From positions 1 through 46,591 of the forward strand of contig CAZDJK010000023.1 in assembly GCA_964505725.1 (NCBI GenBank): a stretch of 46,591 nucleotides of DNA, given 5' to 3'. Positions 40,494-46,591 of this stretch are shown here, one piece after another. The notes beneath the pieces are model-generated. The model saw only the letters and a program-made list of their open reading frames with translations. It had not been told where the DNA came from and ran no database searches. The DNA is from CAVRJC01 sp964505725 (GTDB lineage Bacteria; Actinomycetota; Acidimicrobiia; IMCC26256; DASPTH01). The first letter of the stretch is position 1. Every line of letters starts with the position of its first letter. Both the position numbers and the translations under genes were made by a program.

Positions 40494-41840
40494 TCAGGTA
40501 CCGCGCACGATCGAGAGCACCTCGGCGGTGTGCTCGTCGCACGACGCGCGGGTCGCGGCTTCGAGGTTGAGGCGCAACAGCGGCTCGGTGTTGCTCGGGC
40601 GCAGGTTGAACCACCAGTCGCCCAGGTCGACGGTGAGGCCGTCGAGGCGGTCCTGGGACGCCGACCGGTACGCGGCGGCCACCTGCTCGATGACCGCGGC
40701 GGGGTCGGGGACCGGCGTGTTGATCTCGCCCGATGCCGCGTACCGCTCGTACGGCTTGCGCAGCTCCGAGAGCGGCAAGCCCGACTTGGAGAGCTGCTCG
40801 AGCACCTTGAGCGCGGCGATGATGCCCGAGTCGGCCCGGAAGTTGTCGCGGAAGTAGTAGTGCGCGGAGTGCTCGCCGCCGAACACGGCACCGGTCTCGG
40901 CCATCACCTGCTTCATGAACGAGTGGCCGACTCGCGACCGCACCGGCGTGCCGCCGTGCTCGCGGATCACCTCGGGCACCGCGCGCGAGCAGATCAGGTT
41001 GTGGACCACGGCCTCACCGGGATGGGCGTCGAGGATCGACGCCGCGAGGATCGCGGTGGTCGTCGATCCCGACACCGGCTGCGCGTCGTTGTCGACGAGC
41101 ACCACGCGGTCGGCGTCGCCGTCGAACGCGAGCCCGAGCGCGGCGTCGCGATCGAGCACGGCACGCTGGAGGTCCTTGAGGTTGTCGGCCTGGGTCGGGT
41201 CGGCCGGATGGTTCGGGAACGTGCCGTCGAGCTCCCCGAAGAGGACCGTGAGCTCGAACGGGAGGCCCGAGAGCACCGCGGGGACGATGAGCCCGCCGAC
41301 ACCGTTGGCGGTGTCGGCCACGACCCGCAACGGCGCGAGTGCCTCGAGGTCGACGAACGAACGCACGTGGGCGACGAAGGCCGGCAGCAGGTCGACGCGT
41401 TCGGTGCGACCGGGATCTTCGGCGCGCTCGAGCATCCCCGCCCGGACGATGGCCTTGATCTCGCCGAGCCCGGTCTCCTCGCCGATGGGGAGCGCGCCGG
41501 CGCGGCACAGCTTGATGCCGTTGTACTGGGCCGGGTTGTGGCTGGCGGTGAACATCGCGGCCGGCTCGTCGAGCCGTCCCGCGGCGAAGTAGCAGAGGTC
41601 GGTCGAGGCGAGGCCGAGCTCGACCACGTCCGCCCCGGCCATCGTTGCGCCCTCCCGGAAGGCGGCGACGAGGGGGACGGACGACGGGCGGGCGTCGTGA
41701 CCGACGAGCACCCGGGCGGCCCCGGTGAAGGCCACGAAGGCGTTGCCCACCTTCCTCGCCGTGGCCTCGTCGACCTCGTCGGGGTAGACGCCACGGATGT
41801 CGTAGGCCTTGAAGATGGTGTCGAGAACGTCGTGCGCCAC
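40494..41840 (-). CDS. manB: Phosphomannomutase/phosphoglucomutase
   Basis: 448 residues of the alpha-D-phosphohexomutase family. TASHNP at 98-103 carries the catalytic phosphoserine Ser100; the metal loop DGDADR is at 240-245; FGGEHSAHYYFRDNF is the sugar loop and RPSNTEPLLRLNLEA the phosphate loop. Makes mannose-1-P for GDP-mannose, hence lipoglycans and protein mannosylation. I chose the GTG at 41838-41840, with GAGAGG upstream, because it precedes the family N-terminus LDTIFKAYDIRG. First gene of manB-Trm112-isomerase. Confidence 0.93.
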   Translation of the reverse strand: MAHDVLDTIFKAYDIRGVYPDEVDEATARKVGNAFVAFTGAARVLVGHDARPSSVPLVAAFREGATMAGADVVELGLASTDLCYFAAGRLDEPAAMFTASHNPAQYNGIKLCRAGALPIGEETGLGEIKAIVRAGMLERAEDPGRTERVDLLPAFVAHVRSFVDLEALAPLRVVADTANGVGGLIVPAVLSGLPFELTVLFGELDGTFPNHPADPTQADNLKDLQRAVLDRDAALGLAFDGDADRVVLVDNDAQPVSGSTTTAILAASILDAHPGEAVVHNLICSRAVPEVIREHGGTPVRSRVGHSFMKQVMAETGAVFGGEHSAHYYFRDNFRADSGIIAALKVLEQLSKSGLPLSELRKPYERYAASGEINTPVPDPAAVIEQVAAAYRSASQDRLDGLTVDLGDWWFNLRPSNTEPLLRLNLEAATRASCDEHTAEVLSIVRGT

Positions 41841-41859
41841 TGGGGGCCTCTCGGCGGCT

Positions 41860-44535
41860 TCAGCTCCCGACTTCGGGGCGGGATCGGACGGGAAAGCGTA
41901 CCGGGCGGCGGCGGCGCCGCCCACCGGTGTTCCCTACCCCGTCGCCGGCTCCCGGGTCACCTTCGTCCTCGCCGGCGGGGTCGGGTGATCCCGCCCGGGC
42001 GCGCCGGCCCCACCACACGAGCAGCCCCAGGCCCACGAACCCGAGCACGGTCGCGACGCGCCCGAGCCATTCGGCGGTGGTGGTGCCGTACACGAGCTCG
42101 ACGTGATGGCTGGTCGGCACGACGACCATGAAGTCGGGAGTCGCCCGCCAGGGCCCCTTCGCCCCGCGGGCCTCCCAGTTCGGGAAGTAGGAGGTCTTCA
42201 CGAGCACCGGCACACCCGTGCGCGACACGTCGAAGGAGACCGTGTCGTCGGTGCTGCGGATGTCGGTGACCTGCACCGGCTGTCGCCCCACGCGCGGCTC
42301 GCCGCGCGCCGCCTGCGGGGATGCGTGCTGCCAGCTCGACGGCCCGCCCGTGGTCAGCACGCGGTCGAGCGCGGCGGGGTCGTTGAACCACGGCACCGCG
42401 GTGCAGTCCCAGGCGTCGAACTCCGCGTCGGGCGTGCCCGGCGGCGAGGGGCTCGTGTCCTCGCACTTCCAGTTGGCGTCCGCGTGCATGCCGTCCACCA
42501 CGACCGGCTGGCTCGACAGCGGGGACACGACCGGCGCGTCGGCGACCTCGTAGATGGTCCAGCCGTCGGGTGCCTTGTGATCGAGGTCGGGCACCGTGGC
42601 CACCGCTCGGAGCTCGGGGCTGGCATCGGCGCGCTGCTTCACCTCGGGGCTCGTCGCCGCGAAGTAGCGCACGCCCATCAGCTGGAGGTAGCGCACGCCG
42701 AGGTCGAAGTCGGCGAGGGTCCGGTAGGGAAGCCCACGCACGGGGTTCGACGGATGGAGCATGAGCGTCGCCGCCGCCATGAAGTGGTATGGAGTCGTGG
42801 CCGACGACTCGTAGTAGAGGCCCTCCATCGAGCTGATGCGGCCGTCGGTCCAGTAGGGGAGGAGCATGAGCGCGAGCGGCGTGCCGTACGCGCCGATGCC
42901 GTCGGTGCCCTCCCAGAGCAGACGCCCGGGCGGCAGCGACTTCGCGGTGTCGATGAACGCCTTGTACTCGGCGTACGACTTCGCGGTGGCGTCGGTGGTG
43001 CTGCCGCCCTGGTAGCCGGTGTAGTTGTACTTCGCCCAATAGGTCACGTACCCGCGCGTGTCGTTGATGCGCACCAGCGCGACGACCGCGAGCACCGTCG
43101 CGACCAGCCCGATGCTGACGGCCCTGACCCAAACTCTGCCTCGCTCGCTGCTCGGCGGGATACCCGCCTCGCTCACGCTCGCTCGGGGACGCCTCCGCTC
43201 GCTCCGCTCGCTGCGGACGTCCCCATCTCCATCGCCTCGCTCGCTGCTCGGCGGGATACCCGCCTCGCTCACGCTCGTCGCCGGCGCGAGCTCGGGGTCG
43301 GGATCGTGGGCGAGATCCTCGGTGCCGTAGCCGACCCAGGCGGCGAAGCGAGCCACGAACCGCACGATCTCGGCCGCGCCCACGCCGGCGACGAGATAGA
43401 GCGAGAGGTACCAGAACGGCAGCAGGCGCAGGTTCCAGGCCGGGGCCTTGCCGAGGACGGCGCGCAGACCCTCCCACCCGTAGAAGACGAGCCCAGCGGC
43501 CAGGCCGATGGCGACGAGGTCCCGGGTGCCACGTCGGCGGAACACGATCGCGGCCACGATCGCGACCACCACGAGCGGGAAGAGGAACCACATCTCGCTG
43601 AGGAACATCCAGTCGAGGTAGCTGGCGGCGCCGTTGAGGGTGGACCCGATCGGCTCGTAGCGCATGTCGGTCGTGTAGCCGAGCGTCGCGGCCAGCGGGA
43701 GCGCCCACACCGCCGTGAGGAGTCCCCCGACCGCCACGATGGCCGCCGCCCGGGTCGCGTTGCGCAGCGGTCGGTGCAGCAGCCAGAGCACCCCGCCCGC
43801 GTACACCGCGAAGACGCCGACGACGAGGTGGCTCATGACGGTCGCGGCGAACAGCACCGCGGGAACCCAGAGCGCGCCGCGCCGATCGAGCGCCATCGCG
43901 AACGTGCCGAGGAAGAGCAGCGCGAACGCGAGCGCGATCTCGAACGAGAACTCGCCCGCGAGCGTGCTCGTGATCGTCCCGCCCATGATCTGGTGGTCGA
44001 ACCGCATGGTCGCGTCGCCGCCGTTCTTGAAGAACAGGAACGCGGTGGCGCCCACCGCCATGAGCGCGGGACCCGGCTGGCGCACCCGGAGGCCCCGGCC
44101 GAGCACGTACGCCCCCACGGGCAGGAGCACCGGTCCGAGCGCGGTGACGAGCTTGAACGCCACGTTGTACGGAAACACCACGCCGAGCACGACCGTGAAC
44201 AGCGCCGGCAGTGGGAAGTAGAACTGCCCCGCGGGGAAACCGGCGTAGTAGTCGGGGCTCCATCCTGCGAGGCGCAGGTGCGGCAGGAGGTGGTCCCGCA
44301 GGTACGCGGGGAACCACACGTGCGCCCCGGTGTCGCCGCCGGCCGCGGTGGTGTCGAGGAAGAGCAGTCGGGGCTGCAGCTGCACGAAGACGTACACGCA
44401 GCACGCGACGACGATCGCGATCCCGATCCAGCGCTCGAGCCGGGCGGCCCACTCGACGGGCAGGCCGCCGGAGTCGTCGACGGGGAGATCGTCGGGCCGC
44501 GCGAACGTCTCCGGCTCGCGCGTCGTGACCATCAC
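41860..44535 (-). CDS. Large polytopic membrane protein (PTPS-related / glycosyltransferase-C-like)
   Basis: 891 residues. About 11-12 membrane helices in the first 480 residues, with the loop LDTTAAGGDTGAHVWFPAYL and the Asp-rich DYYAGFPAGQFYFPLPALFT segment of GT-C-like or 6-pyruvoyl-tetrahydropterin-synthase-related membrane proteins, then a long extracytoplasmic domain, a final helix and a basic tail. Between helices, around residues 420-470, lies a hydrophilic insert carrying two copies of SVSEAGIPPSSERG, which are encoded by the dispersed repeat at 43.1-43.3 kb. Its stop is 19 nt before manB on the same strand, so a role in glycan assembly is likely. A second ATG 3 nt in is equally possible as the start. 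Confidence 0.75.
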   Translation of the reverse strand: MMVTTREPETFARPDDLPVDDSGGLPVEWAARLERWIGIAIVVACCVYVFVQLQPRLLFLDTTAAGGDTGAHVWFPAYLRDHLLPHLRLAGWSPDYYAGFPAGQFYFPLPALFTVVLGVVFPYNVAFKLVTALGPVLLPVGAYVLGRGLRVRQPGPALMAVGATAFLFFKNGGDATMRFDHQIMGGTITSTLAGEFSFEIALAFALLFLGTFAMALDRRGALWVPAVLFAATVMSHLVVGVFAVYAGGVLWLLHRPLRNATRAAAIVAVGGLLTAVWALPLAATLGYTTDMRYEPIGSTLNGAASYLDWMFLSEMWFLFPLVVVAIVAAIVFRRRGTRDLVAIGLAAGLVFYGWEGLRAVLGKAPAWNLRLLPFWYLSLYLVAGVGAAEIVRFVARFAAWVGYGTEDLAHDPDPELAPATSVSEAGIPPSSERGDGDGDVRSERSERRRPRASVSEAGIPPSSERGRVWVRAVSIGLVATVLAVVALVRINDTRGYVTYWAKYNYTGYQGGSTTDATAKSYAEYKAFIDTAKSLPPGRLLWEGTDGIGAYGTPLALMLLPYWTDGRISSMEGLYYESSATTPYHFMAAATLMLHPSNPVRGLPYRTLADFDLGVRYLQLMGVRYFAATSPEVKQRADASPELRAVATVPDLDHKAPDGWTIYEVADAPVVSPLSSQPVVVDGMHADANWKCEDTSPSPPGTPDAEFDAWDCTAVPWFNDPAALDRVLTTGGPSSWQHASPQAARGEPRVGRQPVQVTDIRSTDDTVSFDVSRTGVPVLVKTSYFPNWEARGAKGPWRATPDFMVVVPTSHHVELVYGTTTAEWLGRVATVLGFVGLGLLVWWGRRARAGSPDPAGEDEGDPGAGDGVGNTGGRRRRRPVRFPVRSRPEVGS
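43136..43277. repeat. Two in-frame copies of the dispersed repeat inside a coding gene
   Basis: The 44-nt segments 43138-43181 and 43234-43277 are identical and spaced 96 nt, a multiple of three; each encodes SVSEAGIPPSSERG on the minus strand. The first also matches the copy at 30086-30119 in inverse orientation. The sequence between them (RSERSERRR) resembles the extended part of the 30-kb copy. The reading frame of the membrane protein is kept through the whole insert. Confidence 0.85.
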
Positions 44536-44613
44536 CCCAATATGCCAGTCGCCGCCTCCGTCACCGGCGCGAGGACGGGCCCGGCTCGCGGAGGCGAGCG
44601 GCTCGCCGCCGGC

Positions 44614-44778
44614 TCAGGCGCGTGCGAGGTCGAGGACGTGCGAGAGCGGCACCGTGCCGTCCGCGGTCGCCCACGACTGGGCCTCGCACCGACCGCAGCG
44701 CCGGAAGGTCACCTCGCGGTTGCCGACGGTCATGTGAATCTCGACGAGCACCGGCTTCGAACACCGGGAACAGTGCAT
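44614..44778 (-). CDS. Small two-CxxC zinc-ribbon protein, 54 residues
   Basis: The frame reads MHCSRCSKPVLVEIHMTVGN, then REVTFRRCGRCEAQSWATAD and ends VLDLARA: two CxxC pairs (Cys3/Cys6 and Cys28/Cys31) about 22 residues apart, a typical zinc ribbon. The ATG at 44776-44778 is preceded by GGGAGG. Function is unknown; such proteins often bind RNA polymerase or act as adaptors. It lies between the membrane protein gene and the CPBP gene, on the same strand. Confidence 0.72.
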   Translation of the reverse strand: MHCSRCSKPVLVEIHMTVGNREVTFRRCGRCEAQSWATADGTVPLSHVLDLARA

Positions 44779-44913
44779 CAGGAACCTCCCAATTGCTCCA
44801 CGCAGGGCGAGGAATCGGAAAAGGTTCGGAAAAACTTGAGCCTGGTGTGACGCATGACACCTCGATCGCCTCAACCCGGACATTTGCCGCGCGAATGCCG
44901 CGCCGGGAGAAGA

Positions 44914-45678
44914 TCAGAGGAAGAGCAGGAGGACGGTCAGGCTGTTGAAGCCGACGTGCAGCATCACCGAGCGCGAGAGGTCGCCCGTGCGGACGGCCTG
45001 GTACGCCGAGACCACGCCCAGCACCACGATCACGGGGAAGGCCACCAGCGTGCCGACCGAGGGGTCGCCGATCTCGTGCACGAGGCCGAACACCACCGCC
45101 GACCAGAACACCGCCAGCGCCGGCGACATGCGCCGGAGCATCGAGCGCAGGAGGGCCCCCCGGAACAGCAGCTCCTCGGTGAGGGGGGCGAGCACTCCCA
45201 CCCCGAGGACGATGAACGGGATGGCGATGCCGTGGGCCTGCTCGGCGCTCTTGACCACCTCCTGCTTGGCTGCGTGCCCGTGGACCGCCACCAGGAGCGC
45301 GGTGGGGATCAGCGCGGCGAGCTGGAGCCCGAGCCCGCCGAAGAACCACCCGATGTCCTCCAGGCGCACGGTGAGGCCGAAATCGGCGCGCAGGGATCCG
45401 AGCCCCTTCGCCCGGGACGCCCACGCGAGGTACGCGATCGTCGCCGCCTCCTGGGCGACCAACGAGACGAGGAGGACCGTGGGGGTGAGGGTCGTCCCGT
45501 GCTGGACGAGCGCACCCGCGATGCCCCCCACCACCGCCCCGACGACGAACGCGATGAGGAAATCGCCGATGCCCCACCGCACCCGGGGCCGGGTCGATGG
45601 CGCCGGCTGCACGGATGGCACCCTACCGGGAACGTTGGCGCATCCCGGGTCGTTGGCACCTTCGAAGGGCCGTACCAT
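44914..45678 (-). CDS. CPBP family intramembrane metalloprotease
   Basis: 254 residues with about seven hydrophobic segments. The family motifs are complete: EELLFRG (Glu167, Glu168, Arg172), FGLVHE (His200) and HVGFN (His240, Asn244). Members are CAAX-prenyl-protease-like and bacteriocin-processing enzymes; the substrate here is unknown. I chose the ATG at 45676-45678; frames further out have no membrane character. Divergent from ftsH with 35 nt between start codons, so the promoters overlap. Confidence 0.88.
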   Translation of the reverse strand: MVRPFEGANDPGCANVPGRVPSVQPAPSTRPRVRWGIGDFLIAFVVGAVVGGIAGALVQHGTTLTPTVLLVSLVAQEAATIAYLAWASRAKGLGSLRADFGLTVRLEDIGWFFGGLGLQLAALIPTALLVAVHGHAAKQEVVKSAEQAHGIAIPFIVLGVGVLAPLTEELLFRGALLRSMLRRMSPALAVFWSAVVFGLVHEIGDPSVGTLVAFPVIVVLGVVSAYQAVRTGDLSRSVMLHVGFNSLTVLLLFL

Positions 45679-45713
45679 GGTGCCCTGGACCCGTCGAGGA
45701 GCCCGGCCGAGTA

Positions 45714-46591
45714 ATGAGCCGACGTCCGCCCGAACCATCCGATCTGCGCGACGACGAACCCGTTCGCGGCACGGGCGGGCCGGGCGGCAACGGGCGTCCC
45801 CCCACTCCCCCGCCCGGTTGGCGTCCCGGCTCGGGCCAGTCGGAGCGGCCCGACCAGGGCGAGCGCCGCCCGTCCTCGTCGTCGTCGCTGCGGTGGGTGC
45901 CCTGGATCGTGCTCGCGCTGATCGCCGCCGCGTTCCTCGTGAGCAGCCTCGCGAGCACCGGATCCGCCAAGAACGACCTCAGCTTCAGCCAGTTCCAGAA
46001 GGCGGTCGACGCGGGGCAGGTCAAGAGCATCGAATTCAACAAGTCGACCGGCACGATCAACGGCAAGTACAACTCGCCGCAGAACGGCAACACCGAGTTC
46101 ACGAGCTCCGGCCCGAAGAACGACCTGCCGGCCGCGGTGCTCCGGGATCTCGACAAGCAGAACGTCGACGTGAAGTACGTCGACAACGGCAGCGACATCC
46201 TCGGGACGATCGTCGTGTGGGTGCTGCCGTTCGCGGTGCTCATCGGGCTGTTCGTGTACCTGAGCCGGCGCGCCCAGGGGCAGATGGGCGCGGTGATGAA
46301 CATCGGGCGCAGCCGGGCGAAGGTGTACAACACCGAGAAGCCCAAGACGACGTTCGCCGACGTCGCCGGATACGGGCCGGTGAAGCTCGAGATCGCCGAG
46401 GTCGTCGACTTCCTGAAGAACCCGGGCAAGTTCAAGGAGATCGGCGCGCGCATCCCGAAGGGTGTGCTGCTCGTCGGCCCGCCCGGCACCGGCAAGACGC
46501 TCATCGCCCGCGCCGTCGCCGGTGAGGCCGGGGTGCCGTTCGTGTCGGTCACCGGCTCCGACTTCATGGAGATGTTCGTCGGCGTCGGCGC
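45714..46591 (+). CDS. ftsH: ATP-dependent zinc metalloprotease FtsH, N-terminal part (runs off the window)
   Basis: The first 292 residues are present. A Pro/Gly-rich N-terminal extension of about 60 residues precedes the first membrane helix (WVPWIVLALIAAAFLVSSLA), followed by the periplasmic FtsH_ext domain (LSFSQFQKAVDAGQVKSIEF), the second helix (ILGTIVVWVLPFAVLIGLFV) and the AAA domain: TTFADVAGYGPVKLEIAEVV, Walker A GPPGTGKT and VSVTGSDFMEMFVGVG. The zinc site HEAGH lies beyond the window. Membrane protein quality control. ATG at 45714. Confidence 0.93.
   Translation, partial: MSRRPPEPSDLRDDEPVRGTGGPGGNGRPPTPPPGWRPGSGQSERPDQGERRPSSSSSLRWVPWIVLALIAAAFLVSSLASTGSAKNDLSFSQFQKAVDAGQVKSIEFNKSTGTINGKYNSPQNGNTEFTSSGPKNDLPAAVLRDLDKQNVDVKYVDNGSDILGTIVVWVLPFAVLIGLFVYLSRRAQGQMGAVMNIGRSRAKVYNTEKPKTTFADVAGYGPVKLEIAEVVDFLKNPGKFKEIGARIPKGVLLVGPPGTGKTLIARAVAGEAGVPFVSVTGSDFMEMFVGVG

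Noticed and set aside
43136..43277. CRISPR array
   Set aside because: There are only two long repeats, they lie in a coding frame and the spacer resembles the extended repeat; no cas genes.
42103..44850. Plus-strand open frame of 915 codons
   Set aside because: Antisense to the membrane protein; composition is Arg/Glu/His-rich shadow type, without motifs or ribosome site.

Overview
The window is very GC-rich and densely coded, with gene content typical of an actinomycete. It carries a mycobacterial-type mec/cysO/cysM cysteine module, several F420-type luciferase-like oxidoreductases, a mycothiol-dependent maleylpyruvate-isomerase-like protein, a DUF3052 protein, paired FadE-type acyl-CoA dehydrogenases, and the block comF-hpf-secA-prfB-ftsE-ftsX-M23. 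I would place it in Acidimicrobiia or a neighbouring deep actinobacterial class, probably free-living and aerobic. That placement is an inference from gene content, not from a marker tree.

Region 1-6.3 kb (mostly minus strand): a truncated cysM, then cysO, a secreted PEBP protein inserted in the operon, and mec; an LLM oxidoreductase; smpB on the plus strand; a phytanoyl-CoA-dioxygenase-like enzyme; an ABC exporter pair; and a ribbon-helix-helix/excisionase-type regulator whose promoter carries a very clear nested palindromic operator.

Region 6.37-12.45 kb: the one-piece tmRNA gene ssrA (tag AEDNLALAA) followed by an accessory segment. The segment holds an HNH endonuclease that runs antisense into the 3' end of ssrA, a ParB-like gene broken by two frameshifts, an IS256-type transposase remnant and an intact coxSLM molybdenum hydroxylase operon of the AYRGAGR (form II-like) type. 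A partial copy of the ssrA 3' end lies at about 12,423-12,446, so the segment looks like a decayed integrative element, or a stack of insertions, at ssrA. No integrase is visible.

Region 12.5-28.7 kb: a MarR regulator with a palindromic operator in front of a two-subunit B12-dependent acyl-CoA mutase (isobutyryl-CoA-mutase-like), a WYL regulator, two acyl-CoA dehydrogenases, a metallophosphoesterase, an N-acyl-D-amino-acid-deacylase-type amidohydrolase, a small dimeric alpha-beta-barrel protein, an unusual trio (AsnB, CofE-like ligase, LLM oxidoreductase), a mycothiol-dependent enzyme, a SRAP DNA-protein crosslink protein, DUF3052, a 1-Cys peroxiredoxin and a stand-alone cyclic-nucleotide-binding domain.

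Region 28.7-46.6 kb: core housekeeping genes. The minus-strand block runs comF, hpf, secA, prfB, ftsE, ftsX, M23 hydrolase. Next come ahcY, a phosphosugar block (SIS isomerase, Trm112-like, phosphomannomutase) with a large polytopic membrane protein, a small zinc ribbon, a CPBP protease and the 5' part of ftsH. A GC-rich dispersed repeat occurs once after ftsX and twice, in frame, inside the large membrane protein. A separate palindrome of about 108 nt lies beside comF.

All coordinates and start choices come from reading the sequence. Family assignments are by motif recognition without database searches.
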